Made by a program: the position numbers and the translations under genes
Shown: in pieces, positions 43,856-55,485 of the stretch
How positions within the stretch are numbered: the first letter of the stretch is position 1
How the letters are laid out: the number at the start of each line of letters is the position of its first letter
The notes under the pieces: model-generated
What the model was told of the DNA's origin: nothing
Databases searched by the model: none
The model's input: the letters and a program-made list of their open reading frames with translations, nothing else
Assembly (NCBI GenBank): GCA_037975125.1
Contig: JAJQOW010000187.1
Span: forward strand, 62,001-126,000
Direction of reading: 5' to 3'
Source: Latrodectus hesperus
Taxonomy: Eukaryota; Arthropoda; Arachnida; Araneae; Theridiidae
Length of the DNA stretch: 64,000 nt

Positions 43856-44404
43856 GATGCCTCGGTCAACACAACAGAGGAATGGTCTTGTTCCAGCTGC
43901 GTGGCAAGGAAAACATCAGGATTGGGCATTGCCAGAAAACGCATTGAATTGTGCTGCAGTCCAGAAGCTCCAAAGAAAAGGCGGCGGATTGAACAACCAC
44001 TGGATCTTTCTTGTGGCGACTAGACAGGAGAGATTCCCGAATCACATTCAAGGCCTAACCTTCCACCGGCACCATCGAGACACATACGAGACGATGGACT
44101 CTTCAAACCACAAGATTCTGATGACGAGGAGGACGACGAGTCGCATGAAGAGGACGACGATTCGCATGAAGAGGACGACGAGTCGCATGAAGAGGACGAC
44201 GAGTCGCATGAAGAGGACGACGAGTCACACGAGGAGGACGAGTTGCCACAAGAAGAACAATTGTCACCACCAGAGTCGGACATGAACTTTTTAAATAATA
44301 TGCCTATGCCGGACTTGTCAGATTTTTTAAACGAAGACGAGGAAGCGGTATCATTCATACCCCAGCCGGACGACAGTGACCGGTTTTGGGAGGAATTTAT
44401 GTAA
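43856..44404 (+). pseudogene. Continuation frame: basic NLS-like run, PLDLS motif, acidic repeat tail
   Basis: In frame with the preceding 307 codons across TAG 43853 and containing a second TAG at 44021. Before that stop it has a cysteine-containing segment (WSCSSC ... LCC) and PKKRRRIEQPLDLSCGD, a basic nuclear-localisation-like run followed by PLDLS, which matches the known PxDLS motif that recruits the CtBP corepressor. After the stop come about five acidic DDESHEE heptapeptides and an acidic/aromatic end (PDLSDFLNEDEE, DRFWEEFM), like an activation domain. TAA at 44402-44404. Reads as the C-terminal part of a transcription regulator that has lost continuity, or is expressed by readthrough or splicing. 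Confidence 0.5.
44119..44243 (+). repeat. 21 bp tandem repeat encoding acidic heptapeptides
   Basis: About five to six units of GACGACGAGTCGCATGAAGA-like sequence encode DDESHEE. The unit length of 21 keeps the frame. The repeat is nearly perfect, so it has expanded recently or been kept homogeneous. Confidence 0.9.
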
Positions 44405-44455
44405 AAAAAATCATCACATGTATTATAATGTATGTATATATTTCCTAATTAATTT

Positions 44456-44461
44456 AATAAA
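44456..44461 (+). terminator. Poly(A) signal AATAAA of the rightward gene
   Basis: 52 bases after the TAA at 44404. Its context, TTTAATAAATATT, mirrors the one at the leftward gene's end. Confidence 0.65.
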
Positions 44462-44525
44462 TATTTATTTAACTTTACACATTTGTGTCATTCATGTATT
44501 TCCATACCATACACTACACCAAAAT

Positions 44526-44588
44526 GGGCCCTCAGCAACAATCTCATGTTCTCCATCATAGAGAGCATGAGATTGTTGCTGAGGGCCC
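44526..44588. repeat. Palindrome P1: 23 bp perfect arms, 17 nt loop
   Basis: GGGCCCTCAGCAACAATCTC at the start of the left arm (44526-44548) returns inverted at 44566-44588. Flanking CCAAAA and TTTTTTGG add a few more pairs. Confidence 0.95.
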
Positions 44589-44615
44589 TTTTTTGGCACT
44601 TTGATGACCAATCTT

Positions 44616-44714
44616 GGATGCTCTCAAGCTCAGATCTTTTCCACAGAGGAGACCAAGTTCCTCGTAGAGGAACTTGGTCTCCTCTGTGGAAAAGATCTAA
44701 GCTTGAGAGCATCC
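44616..44714. repeat. Palindrome P2: 48 bp arms, 3 nt loop, one mismatch
   Basis: Left arm 44616-44663, loop GTA, right arm 44667-44714. The only difference is C against T near the outer third (AAGCTCAGATC versus AAGCTTAGATC). It is the longest inverted repeat in the GC-rich block and would extrude a long hairpin. Confidence 0.97.
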
Positions 44715-44819
44715 ATTTTTTTTGTGTGTTCCATTCACCAATCTTGGTGAGTCCTGCAGTGACAAGACTTGGTATGATTCCATCGAAACGTCATGTGAAC
44801 AGTGTCCAACAATGGATTC

Positions 44820-45126
44820 CAACGTTGCCATCATTGGACATTACTAGCACCACATTAATCTTGGTAAGTTATTCAACTAAAGTCTCATTCCTTCCAGGTA
44901 GCACTTGCCATTCTTGGACGTTGCTAGCATCACACACATCTGCTAGCAACGTCCAAGAATGGCAAGTTTTTCTTGTGAAAACTCTGACCTTCCAAGCTGT
45001 ATGTCCAGACAGCACTTGCCATCATTGGACATTGCTAGCATCACACCAATCTTGAAAAGATATCCAACTAAAGTATCATTACTTCCAATAGGAACGTCCA
45101 GAGAGCACTTGCCATCATTGGACATT
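44820..45126. repeat. Imperfect tandem repeats of a TTGCCATCATTGGACATT unit
   Basis: Copies of the string TTGCCAT(C/T)(A/C)TTGGAC(A/G)TT(A/G)CTAGCA(T/C)CACA start near 44824, 44905, 45018 and 45109, about 80-110 bp apart, with CCAACTAAAGT-type strings between them. The last copy is split by element B; its right part resumes at 52551 (TACTAGCATCACACC). Confidence 0.8.
44903..44967. repeat. Palindrome P3: 27 bp perfect arms, 11 nt loop
   Basis: Left arm 44903-44929 contains one tandem unit (ACTTGCCATTCTTGG...GCTAGCA), and 44941-44967 is its exact reverse complement. The right arm is thus an inverted copy of a local repeat unit. Confidence 0.95.
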
Positions 45127-45259
45127 ACCCAGCAAACACAAACTGCCGGCAAAAATCCGGGCCGCTGCTGGCCAAGCCGGTTTTCTGTTGGCCACGGCCA
45201 GCCGCTCATGGTTGTTTGATGGCCCAGCTCCGGCCATTACGGCCACGGATGAGTGCTGG

Positions 45260-45296
45260 CCAAAATGAACCGGGCCGGTGGCCCGGTTCATTTTGG
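45260..45296. repeat. Palindrome in the left arm of element B: 17 bp arms, 3 nt loop
   Basis: CCAAAATGAACCGGGCC, GGT, GGCCCGGTTCATTTTGG. Element A has CCGGTGCTGGATGATAAGTA at this point instead, so the right arm is a secondary inverted copy of the left. Confidence 0.95.
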
Positions 45297-45534
45297 TAGT
45301 GGGCCAACAGATTTTGGCCATTGTTGGCCCTGAAGCTGTTGGCCAGCAAAATTAAGACAATTAGTTGTAGCGCTATTTTTTATTTTATCGGCAAAGACTA
45401 TTTTTTTCCAAATAACTATTTTTTTGTGATGTTAATTAATTTTCATTTAACTTCTTACTTTTTAAACTCTTTAAAAACAACTTTTCAGAAAGAAATCTAA
45501 TTTTCACATTTATTGTGTATTCCGCGTGACAGTA

Positions 45535-45630
45535 TGACGTCAGATACTGCGAAATGCTTGAGTCTGCGTCAGCCATTAATGTGAAATGGTGGAGTGTTGT
45601 GTCTGTGAGCTAAGAGAAATATAAGGTAAG
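45535..45630 (+). promoter_or_regulatory. Element B promoter-proximal TGACGTCA and first splice donor
   Basis: TGACGTCA at 45535-45542 and donor AGGTAAGTAAG with GT at 45626, the counterparts of 3058 and 3156 in element A. Confidence 0.5.
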
Positions 45631-47384
45631 TAAGCATTTATTATTGTTGTTTTTATCAGGATAGAATTGTTATGAATGAGATGCAAGAATAATATATTTG
45701 TTTTATGTTGAAATATTATTTAATTACTTGTTAAGAAAATTTCATAAGCTGTTGATAACGTGACAACAAAAGAAAAACATTGGAAAATGTTTGTCATTGT
45801 ATGTTTTAAAATAATTTCATTACCGTGTGAGGAATAGAAAAATATATCATGCACAAAAGCATTTTTTCATTCCATATATTAGTTATATTTAATCAATTAG
45901 TATAATAAATTTTTCAATGCTCAATTTTTTGAATCGAATTCGATTGCTACAAAGTTTAAACGTATTTATTACATTTTTTGTTTTTTAGGAAGCAAGTTTA
46001 TGGAGTCTAAAAATATTCTATTTGAAAGCGCTTAGATGTTTACTTTCAATAAATTAATATATGATATTGTAGCATTTCTGATCAAAAAATTATGTGCGAA
46101 TTCCATATAAACTTTAATTATTTTATTTTTAAAAGGCTTTCTTATTTACTATTATTTTTAAGTCAATTTTTACTGACCGAAATATTTTGTCTTATAAGGA
46201 TTCGTGGTTTTAAATTTTGTATACTCCTCAAAGATCTGTTTTAAGGAATGAAAAATTGTACAATGCATAATATTACAAAATATTTTATTGCATATATTAC
46301 CTGGTTTTTATGTATAATCCTGTCAACCATTAAAATCATTGTGGATTTCTTAGCGAAATATTATTGCATCTAAAACTCGAAAAATTGTATAAACTTGAAA
46401 ATAGTAAATTTTAAAATTTCTATAGGAATCTGACAGATTAATTGCCACAAATTAATAAAAAAACATCTAGAATTATGTGGTTGGAAAATTAATATTAACA
46501 CGTATGAAAAATGTTCATATGGAACAACTTTTATTATATAAATTAGTTGTGTAGCATGTTAACTATTTCCATGTAAAGAATGCTGTCAGATGTAACAGCT
46601 TAGTAGTTACTCTTGTGTTTACATTATTATATTTAAACCATATTTTATGTTTTTATTTATGATGGAAAAATTGAAGTATGAATTAACAGTAATTTCAATT
46701 TGTTTTAATGAAAATATAAGTTAACTAGAATATTTGTTCCTTTATATTTTGGAGAAAGTGATTAACATTTCAAGCATTTGATGATACTTTTGACATTTTG
46801 ATCTCTTGATTCTTTTGTAGGAATGTAAATGGTTTTACTGTTATAGTAAATAGTCGACCGGATAATGGGTAAATGATATATCTAATCTTATATATATACA
46901 CACATAAACATACAATTAAAACATAATTTTTTTCCCTTTACCGATTTACAAAGTCTGATTATGATAATATTGTCCTATATATAATATTGTCAGATTGAAT
47001 TATTTTTATTTACTTTTGATTTTTCTCTTCAAGGAATTGAAGTTAAATAAAGAACTTAAACATAATTTTAAACAGTAAATTAGTAAGGTATACAAGTAAA
47101 ATGAGTATGATATGAGAAATAGTTAAAAAAAAAGTTTATTATTTTTGATTTCATAAATACCTCTAATTTTAAAATTCATTGTACAATTTCTAAATAATAA
47201 CAAATAATTAAAATATTGCATTAGTAAACTCCATGTTTATTTTATTTTATCGTTTTAATATAGTAAGCATAATTAGGTTAATCCTCCTAACATTTACATA
47301 TATATATATATATAATTTCTAAATTTATTAACTGTTTTTAATTTCTCGATATCTCTTTTGTTGTGAGTTTTATTTGTGTATTTT

Positions 47385-47530
47385 ACAGAAAATACAGAGG
47401 TTAAAGTCATTTTTGATAGTTGACATCATTTTGTATGTTGTTTTTCTTATTGTAATTTATAACATAAAACGATTAAACTTAAAGCCCAGATATAGGTCGA
47501 AATTATTCAAAACACCACTTGTTATCAAAG
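47385..47530 (+). other. Putative internal exon of element B
   Basis: Counterpart of 5384-5527, with the same TTTTACAG acceptor and AGGTAAAG donor and a hydrophobic-then-basic peptide. No known family. Confidence 0.3.
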
Positions 47531-48164
47531 AGGTAAAGTTTTGTGATATCCATCTTGAGAATAATTTAATCATTTTATTAGAGAAAGAATATAATTTAAG
47601 TTTAATCTTATTTATCAGTTAAGCATTTAATATTTTAAAATTAATATATCATTCATTAACATGTTGGATGTGTTTTACAACTGTTCTACATGATGGACCA
47701 GCTACATGAATTGCAAATGATTATGAGATCAAAACTTAGAAAAGAAAATAGTATTGCCCAATTACATAAAGGAAATAGTTAGGTCTTCTTTATTTATATG
47801 TTTTATCCTTTTTCTGGCTGCTTGCAAAACTTTAATTTGTTATAGAAATTTTTTTATCAATAACATTCGGTATAAATATATTATACTGGAAAGTGACCTT
47901 TAATAGGTATTTTATGGTTATATGTAGTCTCGATCAATGACCACATCTAACCATAAATACAAATAATTTTTCCTTAATATTTTTCAATATCATTGGTAAT
48001 TACAAGCCAGATAATTTATTTCTTTGTGTTACAATTTTTTTAATTATTTGTATTAACAAATAATTGTAAATAATATAATTCTTGCAAAAAATTATAATGG
48101 TAAATAATATTAACAAATAATTGTAATTATAAATACTATTAGCTAGTAAATATAGGTAATATTT

Positions 48165-48320
48165 TTTTGTCAGGCAGTACTTGGTTGACGACCCTCTTCT
48201 GGTTTTGGATTTTAGTTTGACGACCCTCTTCTGGTTTTGGATTATTGTAGAGTGTACAATGTCATGGACCTGGTCTAGCGCTGCTGGCCTTTGGGGGCAT
48301 GCAACAACAACAACAATATT
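48165..48320. repeat. SINE-like segment in element B with 32 bp internal duplication
   Basis: Counterpart of 6213-6330. The string TTGACGACCCTCTTCTGG occurs twice, 32 bp apart, in this copy only. It ends in GGGGGCATGCAACAACAACA. Confidence 0.45.
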
Positions 48321-48982
48321 TTTAAAGTAAAGTAACAAATTATTGCTTATATTTATTATTGATGGCTATTTTGCTAATATTTCATGTTAATAAGATTTCC
48401 ATGTTAATAAGATTTTGCATAGAATATTGCATAAATAATTCAAAATTATATTTATGTTTTAAAATTCATCAATATTAATTTTAATTACTATGATTTTATA
48501 AACTTTACTTATCTGTAATTGTAGTTGTGTCATAAAAGATTGTATTAGTAATTTTTTTTATGAGTTATTAATTCTGAATGAAAATTTACATTATTATAGG
48601 CATTCACAACCTATTCAAGTGCTTGGCTTGTTTTGCTTTGACTGTAAATTTAATTGTAAAATATTGTAAGTTTAAAAATAGTTGTGTTGGATTCTCCTTA
48701 TTCAAATAATTAATACTGAGAAATAATACCTAAATACTAGAAAATAAGTGTTATGCATGAAGTTTCTCCAAATTTATGTAAACAGCTCAATTTTTTTGTT
48801 TTTTACCTGGGCTGTTATTATTATCCTGCTGTTTCTATTTTTGTAATTAAATTGAATGAGTTTAATAATTCTGTTTGTTTTTATTTTCAGACAATTACAA
48901 ATTTTTTTGAAATAGTTAAATTATTATCACTATCTTCAATCAAACTTTTTTCGTATGATGATGTTATGAAATGATAATGTTA

Positions 48983-49106
<124 letters not shown>

Positions 49107-49112
49107 TTCTAG

Positions 49113-49303
49113 CAATGTTGAAATCTTTGTACGGTGTAATCTTGGAGCTGAAGAAAGATGTTCATAAGAATACTATGCTTTTGCAGTACCTACTTCCGAG
49201 CACAACTATCGTGGAAGAGGGGAATGTATTGTCTATTTGTAGTTTTGATGAATTGAAAGTTATGGAAGAAAGGCTCTAAGGCATTGAAGAATTTAGTAAA
49301 ATG
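49113..49303 (+). pseudogene. DUF4806-like exon of element B
   Basis: The exon lies between CCTTCTAG and ATGGTAAAA. It encodes [27 protein letters not shown], a loop, then FDELKVMEERL, a TAA stop at 49277-49279 and GIEEFSKMV. The pattern of a helix with L-x2-I-x3-V, a central loop and an E-L-x2-(L/M)-E-x2-L helix is that of DUF4806, a domain common in arthropod proteins linked to transposons. The TAA inside it suggests the copy is dead. The middle of the domain (usually with GG) was not found. Match by eye only. Confidence 0.45.
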
Positions 49304-51261
49304 GTAAAAATATTAGTTTAAAAAAGCTTGTTTTTTGTGTGTATAATATATGTATGTACATAATATTTTAATAGGTTATTATCAAAGAGATTACTTGGGT
49401 AATTCTAAGAAAATTAATAAATAATTAAAATATTTGAATTTACAATTTAATATTATTAAAAATTAAAATTAATCCCTGACTCAAAATTATTTGAAGCATT
49501 TATCATGCGTATATAAATGCAATTTATCATCTTAGAAAAACATTTTAAATTGTATGTCAGTAAACATTATTAATAAATTTAACTTAGAAAAATGAAAAAA
49601 ATATTTTATCACATAGTGCAATAAATGAGTATTACTTTAGATAAGAATTAACAATTTGCTATGTTTTAAGGTATACTGTAATTTATAAATGTGCATTGAA
49701 GCCAAAAATATTTTCAACTCAAATTTATATTTTAAATTAAATAATTTGTGTACTTAAATGTATCTATTTAAATTTTCCAAATACTTAATCAATTAAAATA
49801 ATTAAATTTAGTAGCTAAAAACGAAATATTTTGGTGGTTAAACTTATACCTATTTAAATGTGAATACTATCCATAGATTTTCTGATGTTTCTGTTTTTGT
49901 AAGGGATTATAAATGTCATTGATTTAAAAAAGAATAAAATATTTTTCTTTAGGTTAAAGTCTTGCAACTTTATTTGGCAATTTTATTGCAATATTCTCTT
50001 TGATTTATTTTAACTGGTTGATCGATTGTCACTTTTTGGTATATTTTGCATGCAAGGGCTAATATCTACAGTAAAAATTGTGTACTCCATCACTAATTTC
50101 ACAATTAAGATGAGAATCAAACCCCTTACTGTTGAATTGATGACTGTGTTACTTTAACTATTGCAATGATTGGCTTGTGTGTTGGTTGTAAATTAAAATA
50201 TAAATGTTTTTTAAATGGGAAAATATTTTTTCTAGGTTATTCTTCGAAAGTATGGCACTTTGAAATAATCATTTACTTGGTTTTTTAAGTATACTTTCCT
50301 ACTAAAAATTTAGCAAAGAATCGAAAATTTCTTATAGAAACATTATTAACTAAAAAAACAAATAAAAATAACTAGTGAAAAAAATAATCTGGTGAGCAAT
50401 AAATTTGTAAAAGATGACAAATTACATGCATTTATATATAATATACACAAATAAATATAATACATTTTTTATTTCAATTTTTTAATAAAAACGAACTGTA
50501 ACACTTCGATGACTTCATTATGAGCTTATTGCAGTAAGAACTGGAAATTCATTTTCTGACGTTGTGTTTTAATATGCAAAAACTAGAAATGTTATCTTTT
50601 TTCTTCTGATTTATGAGTTTTCTATAAAGAGGTAATTTATTATATTTTATTTTTCTTAAAATACTTTACTTTGTTAAAAGTTAAGACCTTTTTAATATCA
50701 AAAATTCACTTGTTTAAAACTATCTATATAGATTGACATTTTTCTTAGAATTCATAGTTCTTGTAAAACTAACAACAACTAGTCCGATATTCATAAATTT
50801 TTTGCTATTGGTAAACGAATTATTTATACAATACTGAGAGCCTAGACTTGTTATAATAGAAGAAAATAGTGCCAAAATATAAGCGAATAAGGAGGAGCTC
50901 AAATATTAAAATATTTCTTTCATTGTTAAGAGAAAATACAAAATTAATATTGATCACTGAAATTTAAAGTGAAAACTTATGCACCAATTCAATATAAAAG
51001 GATAACTTCCAGCATTTATTTAAACAAGAAATTCTTGATTTATTTCTTAGTGAAAAATTGTATTCTTAAAATTTTTATTAACATATATAAATATAAAGCA
51101 AACAGAAAAAAAGTAATTTACTACAAAAATTATCTTTCTTAAAGATTTCTCTTTTCTGTAATTATTTTTTTAAATAATTCTGAATTTATTTTATTACAGG
51201 TTACAAAAAGTAATCTGAATTGATGTTACCTGTATTAATTTAATTTGATTTTTATTTTCAG

Positions 51262-51380
51262 TAAGTGTTCGACAGCAAAGAGAATATTCTAGCATTTCGC
51301 AACACAAAATAGAAGAGTATGTAAGAAATTGGCTTCGAAATGCTCCAGATCGGGAAGGAACAAAAGAAGAAAACTTTTAA
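51262..51380 (+). other. Terminal exon of element B, DUF4806-type end
   Basis: The acceptor TTTATTTTCAG is followed by a frame reading SVRQQREYSSISQHK, IEEYVRNWLRNAPDREG, TKEENF and TAA at 51378-51380. A WL-x2-A-x-R ending is typical of DUF4806 proteins. AAATAAATAATG-type poly(A) signals follow within 30 bases. Confidence 0.5.
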
Positions 51381-52259
51381 ATTAAAAATACTGTAAATAA
51401 ATAATGTGAATGGATTTTTGATTGTAAATAAAAAAAATTTTATACAGGATCTGTCTCGTTCTGAGCCATCATTAATAAAAATATCATTGATATAATATAA
51501 ATTATCTAATATAAAAAGTTGTTTATGTGTGTTTAGTTAAATGTGTTGCATGCTTTACAAAAATACAATAAAACAAATATCATAAAATAATTAACTTAGA
51601 ATTTTATGTATATGTTCATCCGCTGAATTTAACAACAGAACTGAAAATTTAACAACAGAACTGTTAACAATGAAGTGAAAATTTCTCAAAGATATATTAA
51701 AATGTTTATTGAATAAAAATAAATAATTACTGCTAATTCAAAAGTAATCTTAACAAATTGGTAAAACATGATTATAATCAACATATAAATGAATTCTATT
51801 AGAAAAAATATTTTAGAAAAGAATCAAATCTAATATAAATATTTATTTATACAAAAATAAACTAATATTTACTAGCTCATTACAGTAAAAGCTGGAAATT
51901 CGAATTTTTGAAATTGTTTTAATTTATATATAATTATTTCTTAAGAAATAAAAACATATTTAATGTTATACTATTAATATATATGTATTTAAATTAATTT
52001 TAACAAAAATAAACTGTAATATTCATAAGCTCATTATAATAAAAGTTGAAAATTAAAATTTTTGAAGTTGTTTTAATTTATATACAATTATTTCTTAAGA
52101 AATAATATGGGAAGAGAGCGGCATCTCTAAATAACCAAAGCAGATTCAATTTAATGCATTTCCAATATATTTCAATAGTAACTTTACAATATATAAATTC
52201 TTAGCAATTAAAAAATGGGTAAATATTTCATTTTAATCTGTAGAAATAAAATCAAAGTT

Positions 52260-52550
52260 ATAATTGGCTCCACGTCGGTTAATGCGGCCATTGCCGGCCA
52301 AACTGCAAAGGCCCGACGGATAACCGTATAGGGGCATGTGCTGGCAATTATACGGATCACACACGGCCAATACGGCATTGCTGGCCACCCAGCGTTGGGC
52401 CAACAGCGGACCGTACTGCCGGCCCAGCAGCAATGACGACGACCACTTTATTGACGGAGCCGACGAGGCCAAATAGCGGCGGGCCGCTGCTGGCCAAGAC
52501 GGCTGACAGCAGCGGCCCGATAGATGCCCGGCATCTTTGTGTTTGCTGGG
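52260..52550. repeat. Right GGCC-rich subterminal arm of element B
   Basis: Nearly identical to 8660-8949 of element A, ending in the inverted CCCAGC terminus. Confidence 0.8.
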
Positions 52551-52740
52551 TACTAGCATCACACCAGCCATCCTTGGAACCTAACTCAACTGAATCCAAC
52601 TTTGGAATCTTCAACCTTCCAATCTTGGTCAAATGGAATCTTCAGCTTTCCAACCTTGGTCAATCCAGCTTCATCGGCTACACCAACCATGGTCAAAGCA
52701 CAAATTATCCAGCAAACAACCTTGGTAACGGTTGAACCGC
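52551..52740. other. Continuation of the GC-richer block with CCAANCTTGG repeats
   Basis: This non-coding stretch repeats the 10 bp quasi-palindrome CCAATCTTGG or close variants at 52619, 52650, 52683 and 52717. The same motif is at 44608 and 44738 on the other side of element B. No supported frame. Confidence 0.55.
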
Positions 52741-53161
52741 GTAAGCTTATTCGTGAAAAAATTGAATGGGGTCCCGTGCTCATATATTTTTTTGACCGAC
52801 TGTACTTGTCTAAGTGACGATTTTGAGAGATTTTTTTTAATGGGGAAAATATTATTTTTTTTATCACGACTAGCTGCACTTTCAAGTCTATATCCTGATC
52901 TGGAGTTATGACAAAAATTATAATTCGCAAAATTAAGGTTTTTGAATTCCTTTAATTCAGTTTCTTGTAAAATTGTTTTTCGAGTTTTTTATTGTTCACG
53001 AAAATTATTTATTCCGTTATTTTATTTTGTAATGCCTTGCAGTTCCAGTGACAAATTAAGAAGTCTATAAGTTTATTAGTTGCCCTTATTAGAATAAATT
53101 AAGTTTCCTACATTATTTTGCTATTGAAATCAACTATGGTAATGTTTTTGATTTGACTTTG

Positions 53162-53192
<31 letters not shown>

Positions 53193-54026
53193 AAAAACAA
53201 TATCAAAATGTGAATTTTGATCTTTCTTTCATCAGAAGAAATACAGCCTCTCCCCTCAGCCAGCAGAATAATCGTACTTGTGTGACAATAAATTCTGATC
53301 ATAGGTTTTTATTTTGTGAGTACATGGCGTCTCCAGCAATGTTCCCATAGTCTGAAGCAGAATTTCTTCGCAGACTTTAGGACAGCAGACAAGAGCTGTC
53401 TTATTTAGCGGAATGGTATTATTGGCTAGTTAATTTCACTCTCCACGCTATCTCCCAAAGTTGAAAAGAAATGCTAAAGATTTTACGCCAAAAAATTTTG
53501 AAATGTAATAGAAAAATTTATTTTTATACATTGCGTGTTTTTGCCATGTTGTGAAATTCTTTTGCTAAATACAGAAGGGAGACTATTTTCTGAATTTGAA
53601 TGTTGTATAGGTTTAGGCGAAATATTTTTTGGAAGTAAAATAATGCAATGGGAAATGGGTTTTTGAATTTATAGAGTTAATAAATTATTTTATACAAAAT
53701 AGAAATATTATTATTAACAATAACATTTTATTAAATATTCTCATACGAATATCAGAATAGAATTCGTATTCAAAGTAAAAATTAAAATGTATTACTTATC
53801 GTATGCCGCAACATTTAATAAAGCCAAAGTAACTTTGGGCGTTCAAATAATTAAGCGACAGACTGTTGGTTTCACTTCATGACAGCTAGTGTCTAAAGAG
53901 TATTTTAATTTTTAGAAGAAATATCACTAATTGAAATATTTTTCTCAATCAAATAAAGATTAAAGTAAATAATGTTTAACCATTTTATTTAGAAACAGAT
54001 ATAGGATGAGGGAGATGCCTTACGAG

Positions 54027-54106
<80 letters not shown>

Positions 54107-55454
54107 TAAGGCATTTACTCTTATACTATTTGTGAGATTCAGAAAAAAGATGCATTTCTTAAGATTATGGGGTGATGCGAAGACAAGAAACGTCATGTAT
54201 CTGCCTATAAATACACTCTTTGTTAGAAGATCAATTTAATCTTTTTCTTAAAAATAGTATACTTAATATCAGACATTTGAATTTGCTTATTTTATTTCCA
54301 ATCATTTTTGAATTATATTTTTTTGATGGGGTCACTAAGCTGACTGAAACGTTTTATGTTTTTTTGAGTAGATTAAGCAGTTAAAAATAAGTGTTTATAT
54401 TTTTTAAAAACTGAAAGATTAAACCTAAGTTATATAAATGTTCACGGTTTTCAATTTGCTTAAAAAATATTGCGTTAAAAAGATAGTTGACCTTGGAATT
54501 TCAGTTAATTAAAATTTATTTAGCAAGGAATTACATTACTATAATTCAATTTACCAGCGTATTTTATACCCCATTATATGTGCATGAAAACTTCTGGTCT
54601 ATGTGTAATTTTTAGTTTCCATTTAATAGATGGTGTGATAAGTAATTTACTTGAACGTTAGTATTGTATAGAGATGGAGTGGATAAATTACTCGTCATGA
54701 AAAAGCACCTCTGAAATGCATGACAACGAAGTGCTTGGCCAAAATGAATTAAAAGGCAGAAAATGTTTTTTGTTTTTGCATATTTTCGTTCTGTGTTATA
54801 GCTGCTCGTTTTAAGTTACCATCTAAATAAAGAATTTTTTGTTAGTATCTTCAACTCAATGGCAGTTGTTTTTGTTAAAAATTAATGGAATACATTTCTT
54901 TATCATTTGTAGATGTTTCATGTCTCTAAAAAAAGTTCCACACAATGAACATTTATTGAGGATGCCAAATATTGGTGACTTTTGGGTCCTTTTCCTGCAA
55001 CATTTATGTGCATACGTGTACTCTTCTTTAAAGTGTAGCTTTTTGAAAATGAATCACTTTTTTATGCCAACTAGATAACTTTATTAGAATTATACAAAAA
55101 AATATTTAATAGAAAATAATATTATTTAAAAGGTAATGAATACTAAAAACTAACAGAAGTTCTAAACATAAAAATATCAGTCCTTTCATCTTATTGTAGA
55201 AACTTCAATAATAACTTGACTGTTGAAAGTCAGCGTAATGCTTAGGAGCTTTGTCCACTTCGATCAATTATTTGATGCTTCTTTACCTACGAAATATGAT
55301 AAAGAAAGTAACTAGAGAAATACAAAACTTATTATACTAATATATGTCCTTATGAGCACAAACTTTCAATCAAATTTTTCAAGAAAACTAAAATACTTTG
55401 ATAACCCATATACTTTGACACTAAGCTTCTACAAATTACTTTTATTTTCAAACA

Positions 55455-55485
<31 letters not shown>

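Larger units (their letters stand above)
38540..45127. mobile_element. GC-richer block of unrecognised, compact, divergent genes (virus-like or novel element)
   Basis: Base composition shifts abruptly from the AT-rich surroundings to roughly balanced, and coding-like frames become dense. The block has outward-facing transcription units with TATATAAG boxes and poly(A) signals, internal direct repeats, splice-donor cassettes and, at its right, large palindromes and tandem repeats. After element B was inserted at 45126-45127 the block resumes at 52551 and fades near 52740. No capsid, polymerase, helicase or integrase motif is recognisable, so an endogenous DNA virus fragment, a viral-derived gene cluster and a new transposon class all remain open. 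Boundaries approximate. Confidence 0.55.

Noticed and set aside
53161..53197. A-run as the tail of a SINE or LINE
   Set aside because: The A-run is not followed by a target duplication that I could match upstream, and no retroposon body was recognised; the same holds for 55459-55489.
54839..55078. 79-codon plus-strand frame
   Set aside because: No conserved motif, surrounded by AT-rich non-coding DNA, no splice or promoter signal.
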